This document shows, one piece after another, positions 35,163-47,712 of a stretch of 64,000 bases of DNA. The DNA comes from Anisakis pegreffii. Taxonomy: Eukaryota; Nematoda; Chromadorea; Rhabditida; Anisakidae. Position 1 is the stretch's first letter. Each line of letters begins with the position of its first letter. Location: contig JAPYMA010000490.1 of NCBI GenBank assembly GCA_035041965.1, positions 7,501-71,500 of the forward strand, in the 5' to 3' direction. A program made the position numbers and the translations under genes. A model generated the notes under the pieces. The model saw nothing but the letters and a program-made list of their open reading frames with translations. It did not search any database and was not told where the DNA came from.

Positions 35163-36452
35163 ATGACGCTTCGAATCGACCTACTAAAATTGCTTCTATT
35201 CAACTTCTTGATGATTAGTTCGGTGAAATCGTTTCGAAGAGTATTGTTTGACTTACGATCAAACAGCAAGTTACCGAACAGAGATGATACCTCGAATTCA
35301 TTGTCTACATCCCCCAAACCATTCAAGTACACACGACCAAAAGTCACCAAGCACAGTCCAACGACGAATGACGCTCACACTGAAAGTGTTTCTCATTGGC
35401 TTTCGCCTGTGTCAGTCATTGTAAGTAATTTCTCAAATACACTTTTTCTTCAGTAGTCTGTTGCTACTTCTGAAAGAAAGAATACAAGGATCCCTCATCG
35501 GACAGAATGATTTTTTTAGGAGGCGTATATACCACTCGAGGAACTCGGCTTTAGCAAGAAAGAAGTCGCCAAGCTCTGTACTAGATATTCTCGTTCAGCA
35601 GCAGCACATCATTGTTTCAAATCGAACATACCAATTGAATTCGTCGATAAGTGTTCTGGATTTCGCATTGATTGTGCCCGTTATATCTTCAACAAACGTC
35701 CAATAGCAAAATTGGCGAATTCATTTCAGTCAGGTGCTGCGATGACTATGCTAAATATTGCGGCGGATGGTGTACCCTTCTATCCTTTAAATCAAGCAGG
35801 TAGTATGCGTGTACGCAAAAATGCTAAGGTATATTCTTATAGCATCGCTCGCTATTTTATTTCTTATTTTATTCGTCAACAAAAAACTGAACAAATGATT
35901 ACTAATATGCACTCATCAACAGGTCAATTTCGGTTCATGGGGCGGTGGTCTTACTGAGAACACTGGTTTGCGTACCTACTGGAAACAAACGACAGAACGT
36001 GGTTTTAATTGGCATAAAGGATTGTACGGGACCAGGAGTAGCTGGCGAATGCCGGTCTTGAGACAGTTTGGTCTAGAAGGCGGTCAAGGAACGCAGGTAA
36101 ATGTTTTGATTTAGCTTGCATCTTGCTATCTTCAATCTTATTGAAGATAGTAAGATGCGAGCTATGGAGTGCATTAGAGGATGTTTGTTGATTGACTGTT
36201 GTTCAGGTGCAAGTACCAATAAAAGATGGCTCGGTTGGTAGAATCGCACGTTTCACGAATGGCACACACTTTGGACCGTATTTCGGTGCTGCGGACACGG
36301 TCGATGTTGATTGGTCACAAGGTGCGATGCATTTGAAACGATCAATGTCGTCTCCATTCGTCGGTGTTTCAATGAACACGGGCGCTAATGTGAAATTTCC
36401 GAGTTTTGGAAACATTTTGAAACGCTTCAGTGGTGGTTTATTGTCGTTTTAA
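35163..36452 (+). CDS. Secreted protein of unknown function, 328 residues
   Basis: Four exons, 35163-35420, 35520-35828, 35923-36096 and 36207-36452, all phase 0, encode 328 residues. The N-terminus (RIDLLKLLLFNFLMISSVKS) is a signal peptide. A Ser/Thr/Pro-rich linker follows, then a Cys-containing region (CTRYSRSAAAHHCFKSNIPI, EFVDKCSGFRIDC), a Gly/Trp/aromatic block (VNFGSWGGGLTENTGLRTYW, RGFNWHKGLYGTRSSWRMPV) and a C-terminal FGPYFGAADTVDVDW segment. The splicing and composition are convincing, but I do not recognise the domain; it may be nematode-restricted. Intron 3 carries a near-perfect hairpin at 36113-36163. Confidence 0.75.
36113..36163 (+). other. Near-perfect 24-bp intronic hairpin
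   Basis: Two 24-base arms (AGCTTGCATCTTGCTATCTT.. and ..AAGATAGTAAGATGCGAGCT) pair with only two mismatches around a 3-base loop, inside the 110-base third intron of the secreted-protein gene. Both mismatches can form G-U pairs in one orientation. The loop is small for a standard microRNA precursor. Confidence 0.7.
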
Positions 36453-36517
36453 GTGAGCGTGGCACCGATCGAATTCACAAATCCACATTCTGTTATCGAA
36501 TTGCATTTACTTGAACT

Positions 36518-36640
36518 AGTGTATTGCGGGAAAGGAAAACAGTCGGGAACGAAAGTTCGCAGTCGAAGATCCCGAAAATGCGGTCGGCTCGGAAAATGTT
36601 GGGGGCGAGGAATTTCAGGCAAAAACTGATTCTGGTCTCC
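36518..36640 (+). repeat. GC-rich GGGGACGAAATTTT family, copy 2
   Basis: Reads TATTGCGGGAAAGG, CAGTCGGGAACGAAAGTTCG, AGTCGAAGATCCCGAAAATG, CGGTCGGCTCGG in the same order as copy 1. Truncated single unit, 70 bases after the stop codon of the secreted-protein gene. Confidence 0.7.
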
Positions 36641-37189
36641 CTCCCCGAATTTTCCCCAGCAATGGAATCTTTGAACTGGGACGAGTAGGACATTGAAAAC
36701 AAGGAATTCTGATGGAAAAACATTGACATAAGCTATCTTTACGATTAGGATAGAACAGAGATGAACAAGAGGCCACAGTGCAGTTTTAATAATAATAGTT
36801 TATTCCAACAGGTAAAAAAAGACAGTGCATAACATTTGATAATAAAAACTACAAAACTTTCCGAAATGACTCACATTACTAAATATAGGAGAATTTCAAA
36901 AATTAAGAAAATGAAAAGTACAAATTTCATCAGAAATTAACATACCTGAAACATCCTACGTTACGAAATAACATGAATTTAATGAATATAAACCGGTAAG
37001 CATTTCGTGAATAATTTGAAGGCCGATTGCACTCCGATAAACACGATGGAATGACGGCAGTGAAAGAAAAAACGTAGAATAAGGTCTCCGATGAAAAAGT
37101 CAAGTATTTGAAAAGTCTTTTGCGATGATTCGATAAGAACTGATTGTGGGTAAAATTCACTTTTTTGATGCTTTGATCCGAATTTATCA

Positions 37190-37372
37190 ATTTTCGGAAA
37201 AATTTTGGAGAAATCCCCGAAAATTTCCGAGGATTCTCGAAAATTCCGTAGAAGTTAAGGATAGGGAAAGTTGGGGAAGAAATTTTGCAATCGGGGATTC
37301 CGAAATTGCAGTGTGCTCCAAAAAGTCAAGGACGGGATCCCTGAATTTCCCCGTCCCCGCAACACATTAGCT
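37190..37372 (+). repeat. GC-rich GGGGACGAAATTTT family, copy 3
   Basis: Diverged copy: AATCCCCGAAAATTTCCGAG, GTTGGGGAAGAAATTTTGCA, ATCGGGGATTCCGAAATTGC, ending TTTCCCCGTCCCCGCAACAC. Confidence 0.7.
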
Positions 37373-39713
37373 TGAACCATTACTCTACAAATCCATCAAA
37401 ACTCTTCGTCTGCACATTAACTGTGATTTCATCAGTAACTCATCTGTAATTTGTGTGTTCTGCTCGGGCTCAATTCGATCCATCTCTTTCGTTCAAACGC
37501 AAATATCGATCATAGGTACCAGCAGTCGCGCTCAAATTTGTACTCAAATCTCATACTAAGGCTGAACGACCACTTCGTAAAGTTGAAAGTGACCCAGTAC
37601 GTTGTGTTCATCGTTAGGAATCTTTAACACAAACTCAGTCAGCTGTAAGCTTGAAGTATATCGAATAATCTATAATGATATATAATTTCTTTTCGAAATT
37701 CATCACTAGTACTATGCAACAAATGAAGCGTGCGACTTACTTTCTAACAATATTCATCAGAACACATTGCAGTGAGGTGCATGCCTGCGGATATTCGTTC
37801 GCATAACTGGCTTGCGCTCATTAATTTGTTTGAATGAATTTTTTGCTGATCTCTGTTCAAGTCTCGTTCCCTTCTTGCTCCCTAACAATTTTCCGCGCTC
37901 CCAACAGCTCTTAATTTTTGATTCCTTCCATATGCATTAAGGCGACTATTCATTGAGCACTAAGCAGTAACATTTATGCGATGCTGCAATATACAAATAA
38001 TTACAACATACGACTCAAGGACATGTGAAGCTTGACGGAGAATGATCAAAGTAGTGCAGCAGCGGAACGTTGATACTTGGGCTGGAGAATGTAATGTAGG
38101 GAACGGGCATATGCGCACATGCAGACGAAAAAGCCAATTGTTCAGCTTGAACGCAGATGTCATCGACGTCAGGTGCAGGCAGCATTATTCAAATTACGCA
38201 TTCACTTTCTATCACATCCCACTTTTACAACCTAAGCCATCCATCCAGCATTACATATATCTCCTCGAATTATCGATTTATCTATCTCAACAAAGCCTAC
38301 ATAAAACGAATTGATTTACTGCTAAGTTCATGTTTTTTTCTTTACTGCTCAACTCTTCACCATGGTAACTAACTAGACATTCGTTGATTGCTGTTTCCTC
38401 ACAAGAATCCTACTGATTCTAACTGAGAACATCGCACGAAAGGATGCGAACATTGACTGCTCCACATATCTAGCTATCAGCATCTTCTTTGACACGTCTT
38501 TGTAGCCAGCCGTTACCCACTGCTTGTTTATAGACGCATGTAATTGGTATGCGCGAACTAATCCAGCAGAGTTGTTGATCCATGAAAACTTCTACTTAAA
38601 AGTTTGTTGCTTGTGTGAAATGAATTGTTGCTTCGCCATTCCTTTCCTATCCTCTCGAAGTGAACAAATTAATATCTCACTTATGTATTACTGTATCAGT
38701 CATTAGGTGAGAACGTTGTTTTATTTCATCCATGTTGTTTGTTGTTGAAAAACGATGAAATTGTGATTTGTCAATTTTACGGCCACACCGATGGTGATAA
38801 AGTCGCAATCAGCAAATAAACATTGACGAGTTCTTGCCAGCTTTTCTCACAATAAATGCATTGAGTAAATAACATATGCAGTGTTAACATATGAAGCAGT
38901 GTAATAACATTAACTCTTTTCATGATGGTCTTCGATTGTCATTATTTGTTCTCTAAAAGTGTCACTTCTAAATTATACTGATAAACAATTTGGCATTGCG
39001 AATATATGCATATTGATTAACTGCAACTGTGTTTGATTCTGTGCTAACAACTTAAAAGCTGAGAGTTACAACTCAGGAAAACAATAAAATTGTGGGACAT
39101 GGGTCGAACAACTTCGAAAATTTTCCAATCAGAAAAACAAGATTATGAAATCGAGTCCGTCGTTTTTAAATGAGATGCAAAACTCTCAAATTCACATTAA
39201 TCCTCTTCATTAACCAGTACTTTTTTTGACGTGAGAATGTTTGTTAAAAATTCATCAGCTGTACAAAATAATGTAGAATAAGAATGTTAAAATTTGAGTT
39301 ATTATGAAGTAGTTGTGTAAATGATGTTACCACAGCAACGTTCCTAGATTGCGTTTATTCTTAATTTATTTCACTTATTAGTCGCATTAATCGGACACTT
39401 CGTTAACCATAACCCATAGTTAGGCTCATGGGAAATAGCTTATTTTTGTGTGCAGCGCTGATTCCGGGGGCAAGTTTTAATTGCCTTTCTCTACATGATG
39501 GTATGCGATCTTGTCGAGTTTCAGTTGAAAGGAAGAAGCTTTTTTCGTTTATGCTTTTCAAAATCTATTTCATATAGCGGAGGGATTTAATTGAGTTTGC
39601 TTTGAGTCATATCCGTTCATTTTATCTCTTAATAATCCGCATTTATAAATGCATCTTCATTGTTCTTATCACAGATAGCTCGTTATACAAATAAATAAAT
39701 GAATAGATAATAA

Positions 39714-39718
<5 letters not shown>
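37373..39718. other. Intergenic, no gene seen
   Basis: No convincing coding frame. The open frames near 38042-38372 overlap in different frames and lack family resemblance. Nothing else recognised. Confidence 0.45.
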
Positions 39719-39766
<48 letters not shown>

Positions 39767-39801
39767 ATATGCACTTCTATTATTTAATATGCGCGTTATA
39801 A

Positions 39802-39860
<59 letters not shown>

Positions 39861-39898
39861 TATAACGTAGCATATTAAATATTAGAAGTGCATATCAC
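39719..39898. repeat. AT microsatellites and a 40-bp-arm palindrome with (AT)n core
   Basis: An AT run at 39719-39763 is followed by an arm GTGATATGCACTTCTATTAT.. (39764-39802), a second AT run, and the inverted arm (39859-39898, ending AGAAGTGCATATCAC). The arms match except for a few bases. Confidence 0.9.
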
Positions 39899-39981
39899 TA
39901 GAAACGCTTACATCTCATTCTGCTGCTTTCTTGCCATCTTGCTGGTTTCTACATATTGACTTCACTTACTCCTTTGCACAA

Positions 39982-40122
<141 letters not shown>

Positions 40123-40219
40123 CGCCGTAATGTGAGCGTACAACTTCCGTTGAGTAGCGATTCAGCGTGATAGACTTGACTCATTGCTGAATTATTGACT
40201 AGAACCGCGCTGAACAAGG

Positions 40220-41968
40220 ATGGGATTCACGCCAGATGCACTTCGAAAGAAATTCCGTATACGAAACAAACTTGTAAGAAATTGTCTAGCCGAATTCTTT
40301 GGCACCTTTCTATTGTTGGTAAGTTAATTTAATTGCTTCATTCTGCTTTTACATTGTCTAATTTTCTTTTGTTTCATAAGACCGCTGTGGATTTTCTGTT
40401 GGATAACCAAATTCATATTCTAATGCATTCAGTTAATTAGACTGACGATAAGCGATCATAAATCGTTTGATTGCATTCTTCGTGAAGCAGACCGTGATTC
40501 ACTATTCCATTTATAGTATATCGGCTTGAGTATAATCGCACAATTAATTCTATCGAAAGAGAAACTCAATGTATGGATTAATATTAATATCGGATGGGGT
40601 TTTGATATCACGTTCTCGGTGCTGGTCGTGCAAAGTTTGTCAGGTACATTTTGATCCGACTGCCGCTTTAATTCGTAGACTCTTCTGAATAATTCCTTTT
40701 GAGGTGGTCAGTTGAATCCAGCTATATCGCTCCTAATGTTCACATTAGGTGAACTCGAGCTATTCCACTTCTTCGCATATTGTGCTGCCCAAATGGTAGG
40801 CGCTTTTCTGGGTGCTGTCGCTACCTACATCACTTATATCGGTTTGTTCTAACATTTATTCAGCACCATTCTAACACTTCTTATCGTCACTTATCATAAA
40901 TAGAGGTATATCATCAACATTTTCCTAAATTCTCGAATTGATGCAAAATATGAAAAGTAATGCACTATTTATTCGTAAGATAATGAGAGTAACAGCTGTA
41001 GTCAAAGCTGAAATTCCTTAATGATGATACGTTGTTGAATCAGCGAATAATTATCAGTACTTTCAATAACTCTGTTGCCGAACCGTATCAACAAAGTTTA
41101 GATGCGATAAACGCATATGAAGGTGGTACTTTGAATCGCACTGTATTTGGACCAACAGCAACCGCTGGAATATTTTCTACTTATCCGGCTGCACATCTCT
41201 CCATGTCAGCCGCATATATCGATCAGGTGCTTTACACTTGCGCACTTTGGGTTTTTAAAAGGAACTTGAGGTTGTTTAAGGCGGCATCCAGATAATTTTA
41301 GTATAATAAAGATGAAGAAGCATGTTGATCGAACAACTTTCCATTGACTCACATCAGATCTTTTCAATGTGCAATTGACACATGTAGGTTGCTGGAACTG
41401 GTACACTAGCGTTGTTCGTATGCGCGATTGTCGACAAACGTAATAAGATTCCGAAGGCGGCACATGCGGTATTGTTTGGTTTGGTGGTTGTGTTGATCGG
41501 TTGCGCATTCGGCATGAATGTTGGGTATCCAATCAACCCAGCTCGTGACCTCGGACCTCGAATCTTCACCTGGTTCATCTACGGAAATCAAGTCTTCACG
41601 TAAGCCATTCTCTCCATGACATATCCACTCTCAAAGCAAATTCATTATTTCGACCAGCTGTACTCCGTAATTTTTAATCTCAACGAAAAAATAGAGAACC
41701 TGGTTGATCTGAACGTTATATGAGACCTGTTACATATCGTTTGATCTCTTAATAACAATAATAATGCACCTTCAGGTACCCGTATTCATCATGGTTTCTC
41801 GTGCCAATAATTGGACCATGTCTAGGTGCAGTCCTTGGTGGTTGGATGTATTTCATTTTCAGTGGAATTCACATACCCGACTCGGAGGAATGCTTGCAGT
41901 ACGACGTTGTGCAAACCAACGACGTTGAATTGGGTGCGATTGAATCGAAGATGGTGAATCAGTCTTAG
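40220..41968 (+). CDS. Aquaglyceroporin (aquaporin family water/glycerol channel)
   Basis: Plasma-membrane channel of the MIP family with six helices. Exons: 40220-40318 ([10 protein letters not shown]), 40517-40643, 40704 to about 40841 (first NPA loop, [19 protein letters not shown]), about 41041-41226 ([20 protein letters not shown]), 41388-41599 (second loop, [17 protein letters not shown]) and 41776-41968 (last helix, [18 protein letters not shown], then a charged tail). The Asp right after the second NPAR is typical of glycerol-conducting members. Phases agree except between exons 3 and 4, where the acceptor is unresolved. The Gln before the first NPA is less usual than His. A large AT microsatellite lies directly upstream. 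Solute choice beyond water and glycerol is not predictable. Confidence 0.92.
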
Positions 41969-43107
41969 GTGATTGATTCGAATTGAGCAACTGAAAAGAG
42001 CTGAAGACACAAACTATACGATTCGCAGTGATCACTTGTTATTCGAATTATGTTTTGTGCGAATCAATATATTACATGTTCGAGGAAATTTATGTGAGAC
42101 ACTCGATGAGAATATTCAGTATTAGCTGTTTTTTTTGATTTGATTGAAGAATAATTATTGGATCGATTAGGGAGGCAGGTAGGGCATTTACTGTTTTCGT
42201 ATGACTTGTAATAATCAAAAATATGGATCACATTAAACCTGATTTTATTTACAGTTGGAATGAATACAAAATGGCATAGAATATGATATATATATATTAC
42301 TTCACCGTTCAAACAAACGGGGAGATCCCGTAAGCAATATAAGTGAGATTGTAAGAAAGGGCCAGGATTAGTTGATTTTTATTTAACTACGCATTGAAAA
42401 GAACCAGATCCACTGCTGCTGCATCGCTTTCTGTCGTCAAGTATCTGTCCATTGAAACTACAAAAGCAGCTTAGTGAATGACGTATGCTTCGCACCTTTC
42501 CATCAAACAACACTCTTAGGCTAATAATCAGTCATGAATAACAGTTCGATGATGGTGTTGAAGATACCGTCTTCCACCTCATTAACGGTCTGCGGTCGTT
42601 TCGACCGAGATTTCATCCGAATGAAGGATGTTTCCGATCAGAGAGTAAGTGAACAATGATATAATCATCTGTTCAAGCATCACTGTTCTAGCATATTACT
42701 TTGCCTAAATTTGGTAGTAGCAGTTTCACTCTTTCTATGAATAGAATCAAAATCAATCGTTTTCGCATGATTCGATGGTGCTGTCAGAACGCAGGTCATT
42801 AACGCATAAAATGAACGGTGAATCCTACTGAAAAAAGGATAATCAGTTCCTTAATGAGCATTAGAAGAAATTCATTGATTAGAAGAGAGAGATCAACTTT
42901 TGACTTCTTTGACCCATTCGAAGAGATCAACTTTTCTCGACCAAAAAGGTCACTGATTGGAATTAATCAACGAAAGCTTCTGTTTAACACCGACGATAAA
43001 ATCGAGTCATGTAAAGCAACTAAGTTGTGCATGAAGTTTTCATTCAATTTGCAAACTGATTGATCAGTATAATATTAAATATGACCTTTTTTTCATTGCA
43101 TTCGCGC
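41969..43107 (+). other. Intergenic with two possible exons of an unknown gene
   Basis: An ATG frame at 42534-42644 (includes VCGRFDRDFIRMKDVSDQR) ends exactly at a consensus GTAAGT donor. A second frame at 42818-43063 (DFFDPFEEINFSRPKRS) has coding-like composition. Their phases could not be joined, and the hAT-like copy 2 starts just after. They may be the 5' exons of a gene cut by that element. Confidence 0.25.
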
Positions 43108-44283
43108 TGCTGATTTGTTCAGGAAACAACCTTCAAAAATTTGGCAGAATCTTTTCGGAGCTCATTGGAAATATCAAATTTTATTCAAATGGAATCTGCT
43201 TATCAAAAAGTTACAATAATAATAATGACCAAATGATATCCAAGTGAAGAATCACCTCGTCGACCCCCAAGATGATAAAGATGAAACCGTTCCCGATAAG
43301 ACTAGCAGTTAGGAAATTGAGAATTATGTGTCATTTTATGCGCGTTTTTTGCGAAAGCAATTATGGGCAGGAAGGTGATGTTAACAGTAAACTACCGCAA
43401 TCAGAATGACTGCCGTAGCCAACAGACAAAATTGTTAAGAGTTAATAATGAGATGGGAGGAAGCTATGTTATACCTATACGTAGTATGTCTGGACATTCT
43501 GTGTGATTCAGTGCTTGCTGAACGGATTCCGGAGTTGTAAAAGTAATATCTCCGTAATACTGTACTGAAGTTTTGCGAGATTGGAATTATGAACGTATTA
43601 CACATTTATGATTATGTTCCAAGGTTGCTGTATTTATACCGAGTCTCATCTTACCCAAAACAAGATGTATACCAAGATTGTAGAAGGAACGGGGATATGC
43701 AGGAATATTTTCACTCACTATTTGATTTCCTTGCCCCCACCAGAACTCAGGATCAATAGTGGTTTTGCAGGACCAAAGAAGGGAAACGAAATTAGTTGGC
43801 CTTGATGGTATAAACACGTTGTCTCGAAACACTGACAAATGCTCGAGCCATATTTTGGTAAATCGAATCGGCTTTTCGGTTCAGTAGCTTGAAACTATTT
43901 CTCTGTGGCTTACAAAGTTGAGATTTGGCCAACTAACAAATGTAAGTGGTAACGCACAGGTCAATCTGAGCCATGAAATCAATTGATTCGCAGGAATATG
44001 AACGTCGCACAAAGATTGAATATTTTGATAAAGGAAAAATAAGCATTTCCTGCTGACGACAACTAGCGAGTTAGCGGCAGTCTCAAATAAGCAGTTCGCT
44101 AAAACGCTCATTAAAGAAAATAGTGCAAGTTGCCGCCACTCTATGCCACTAAAAAACCATTGCAACAGAAGTTATCGCTACAAATTTCGTCTTTGTAAAA
44201 AAGTAGCGAGCTTTCGCACTACCGAAAAAAAATTGACTCCGTTAGTAGTGGAACAGCGAATAGCGCTTCATTGGCCATCACTG
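43108..44283 (-). mobile_element. hAT-like non-autonomous element, copy 2 (inverted)
   Basis: Reverse complement of the element at 14261-15474, with only scattered substitutions in the shared 1.13 kb. It keeps a better left end on the minus strand (CAGTGATGGCCAATGAAGCG) but lacks the last 60 bases at its other end, so it is truncated there. Confidence 0.75.
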
Positions 44284-44718
44284 GTTTTAAGTTAAGCAAC
44301 TAACCACATTGCGTAAAAACTGAAAAGATTAATGAGATATGTTTGATATAGTCAAAACTTCCAATAATAAGCCATATTCCCACATATTAATGTTGCATAA
44401 GGCTAGAGAAAGGAGGAAGAACATTGTGAATGTATTCCTAAGCTGCAAAAAATTGATACTTGAGGATTTTGCACTCGGACAGATAGTGTTCGTCGGGTGC
44501 TAAGACCTTATCCGGAAACTATTCATCAACAATTTTGCCCCTCAACCTTTTGGTCGGGGTGTCCCATAAATATCCGGAACAGGAGATATGCATTTTCGAT
44601 TATAGATCTTAGGCACGAACCAGAAGTCATCTCTGATATAAATAGCTTGAAATTTTGGTCAATTGATAAATGCTAAGTGCATTGTTTGTTCTAACCTCAC
44701 ATGTAGCTAATAGCAGTA
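44284..44718. other. Intergenic, no gene seen
   Basis: No open frame or repeat of note between the hAT-like element and the GC-rich repeat. Confidence 0.4.
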
Positions 44719-45000
44719 GTATGGTGGAGGGACGGAAAAAAGTCGGGGACGAAATTTTACAGTCAGCGACCCCAAAAATGCGGTCGGCTCAAAAAAGTCG
44801 GAAACGGGGATTCGGGGACAGGGTTCCCGAAATTCCCCGACTACTAGTATTGGAGGAACGGAAAAAAAGTCGAGGATAGGGAAAATCGAAGACAAAATTT
44901 TCCAGTCGAGTATCTCGAGAATGTGGTCGATTCGAAAAAATCTGGAACAGGGATTCGGAGACGGAGTATCCAAAATTTTCCGATCCCCGAACCACACAAA
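44719..45000 (+). repeat. GC-rich GGGGACGAAATTTT family, copy 4 (dimer)
   Basis: Two tandem units, each opening with GGA(G)GGACGGAAAAAAGTC and carrying AGTCGGGGACGAAATTTT or a variant, with ACTACTAGTATTGGAGGAAC at the junction between units, as in copy 1. Confidence 0.8.
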
Positions 45001-46779
45001 AAAGCAGCACTGAGCGTGAAATAGAATGTTATAATTAGTTTGCTTAGTCACAATTCTATGAAATTCCTTCTCAATGGCAAATTATGCAATTATGCTTGAG
45101 CAGTAACAAGAGTCATGCGTGATAAGTTATTAGCTAATCGAACATCATGTGCTTAACAAGCGCATTTCATAAGTATTATGAACACATGAGACTACCACAA
45201 CGATGCATAACCATCATTCAGATCATAAGATAAACGACAGATCATACGTACATCAAATGAGCCTGATACATCCTGAGCACAGTCGATAATTAACAATAAA
45301 TTCACCGAGAAATTCGCTAATTTTTCATCTTATTCTTTGTATTTCATTACCTCCCTTTCTCTGCTTCATAACAGCGGTCGTTATAGAGCTGTAGCTCAGG
45401 AGGGATTTACATTATGAATACTCATATAAACTAGAGGTAACACATCAAATGAATTTAAGGTGAAATGCGAAATGACTAGTAAATCATCAGAGCACGGATT
45501 GCTCCAACATCACATGCTTTATAGTCATTCATTCAAAAAAGTATTTGACGAGAGTAGTGATGTTTCTGTTGCATATTTTTGTCAAAATGTTATTCTACCC
45601 TTCAGCTCTTCTGATCTCATGTTCAAGTCGTTCTCCTCTATCCTATTTCCACACTCCAAAATTCCGAACTTTTCTGTTCTGCTCCTTAAATCCTCTTTTG
45701 TTGCGTGCATCTTTCTTTTACAACCGTTCTGTTCTGTTCCTGTGAACAGAACAGGAGTAAACAGCTTGACTGAAAGAGAAACAGCACCGTGAGGAGAGCA
45801 TTTATTTCGAAAACGAGTTGGTTTAAACCTCGAAACCGTCTAACATCGAATTTCCAACGTGGTCATTCACCGGCGGGGTTCCACTCCGGCCAATTTATTT
45901 CGCGACTTTTTCGTCTGCCCCCTCCCCCTTCGAAGATGTGTTCCTCGACGGGTCTCTTCCCCCATTCGGACAAAACGTTGCTCCTCAACAAACACTGCTG
46001 GCAAATGTGCGTAAGGCAATTCCGCTACTGTTAATACTTTGCACTTCGTTATAAGAATGTTAGATTGCTGTATGTGTCCGTTCACGGATACGTCCATTTC
46101 AAACTTTGAATATTTGATCGACGAGCAGTGAGTTAATGATCAATGCATACGCATCTTATCAGTTTTGTACATATAGTAATGTGAAAAGGAATTTGGTTCG
46201 AGCTATACGTGATCAGATTCAAATAATTCTCAAAGAGTGCCGAACAAAAAACAATCACAAAACCATAACCCATTAAAAACTTATGAAGTGGTCTTTCATC
46301 TAAAGAAATCTATGAACGAATCATTGATAGTTCGAAATTATTCGAACTATCAATCAACGAATGATGTCGATTTTTCGAATTATCGACGTAAAAGTATTTC
46401 ATGTGTTCTGGAAGCGGTTTTCGATCAGTTTTGTATTCCCATATTTCGGCAATTCAATAAATACTCCTGGTATGCATGTGGATACATCCAAAAGTGCCTC
46501 GAACAATTTAAATTTCCAGTTCAAATGTGTTTCTAACAGCATATGTCTCACGAATGTGATATAAATAACTGTAATCACTTATCTATTGCTAAATGTTTTT
46601 ATTGTGACTTATATATCTGATTCAATTATTCCATTGTAAATAGACCTATTTATTATGATCAGGTATCAAGTATATGATGAAATTCAAATCAAATGTTATT
46701 GTCAAATCTTGTATCTCATTTCCGCAAATATACCAAAAAGCTGTGCGGAGGAAAGCAAAGGACCACGGTTGCTTGAATA
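45001..46779. other. Intergenic with a perfect 14-bp palindrome at 46323-46354
   Basis: No gene recognised. ATTGATAGTTCGAA and its exact inverse are separated by 4 bases at 46323-46354. Open frames at 45460-45792 and 46237-46536 have no recognisable family and no splice support. Confidence 0.4.
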
Positions 46780-46920
46780 AGCTGTAGGTGAAACCTGGCA
46801 CTGATTTCTTTCTGACGTCAACCATGACGAAAAGCTTACTATACTAGGCGGACTCGAATCCCAGCCTCTCATAATTGGGCCCAATTCATCACCCAGTAAG
46901 CCATGGCACTCATAATTGGT
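46780..46920 (-). repeat. tRNA-related SINE-like repeat, copy A
   Basis: On the minus strand, TGGCTTACTGGGTGATG resembles a polymerase III A box and GGGATTCGAGTCCGCC contains a B-box-like core, 40 bases apart. The stems of a real tRNA do not form. A weaker copy lies at 47600-47712. Confidence 0.5.
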
Positions 46921-47222
46921 ACTTTGTTAACTTGTAGATCACTGTCGCTTGTAGGTTTTAGATCACTGTCCTGTAATATGACCCCTCTTGCCATCCTCTC
47001 GATGACCATTTACTTGAGATTCAGTGACAGTGCTTTTATCTGATTGCGACGATCCACAATTAATGCTTCTTTCCTTTCGAATTCGCTTAATCGTTTCATA
47101 CCACTTTGAACCTGAACTTCATGTGGATTGACAAAAAGTTTCTAGATTCACCATCTGATGAGTGATTGAAATCAATCGTGTGACACGCTGATGAGTCATT
47201 GTCTGGAATGGCGAGAACACCA

Positions 47223-47486
47223 TCAGAACACGGCCCACCGACGATTGCATTTCATCTTCACCTCCTCGAATTCTTCCACCTCCAACTCATCACCCTTTGC
47301 ATGCCATGTTGTGATATCTGCTAACCTCTGTACCGACTTCTCTTCTCTGGTTACAGAAACAATATCGCCGCAACAAAGTTGCCACGATAGATAGAGGAAA
47401 ATACTCCATGACAGCACAAAACCACACAATAATGTTTCTTGGCCTAATATAGCATTGAATGATCCATTTCTCGGTATCAGTATCAC
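47223..47486 (-). other. Minus-strand open frame, unassigned
   Basis: An 87-codon frame with one hydrophobic segment (LLCGFVLSWSIFLYLSWQLC) followed by a charged part (DELEVEEFEEVKMKC). No recognisable family, no clear splice partners; could be an exon or chance. Confidence 0.2.
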
Positions 47487-47599
47487 TCATTTTACAATTA
47501 TTTGACCCTGAATCGAGATTATGAACGGTCCGTGAATCATGAAAGCTAAACGATCCTGAATCAAGATGATTCAGTGATCCTTATGAACAAGTGATAATT

Positions 47600-47712
47600 T
47601 ATTAACCATAATTTCTCTTCAACCTTAACCATGGAAAAGAACTCCTTTTGCAGGGCGGACCTAATTCCTAGCTTCCCATACTTCAGCCCAGCGCACCATC
47701 ATTTATAATGTT
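47600..47712 (-). repeat. tRNA-related SINE-like repeat, copy B (decayed)
   Basis: Matches copy A in order: AACCATG, then AAAG, GGCGGAC, AAT.CC.AGC, CCCATA and GCCCA, CACC, with substitutions that destroy most of the B box. Confidence 0.4.

Noticed and set aside
46702..46920. A true tRNA gene
   Set aside because: A- and B-box-like motifs exist, but acceptor, D and T stems do not pair; better explained as a SINE-like repeat.
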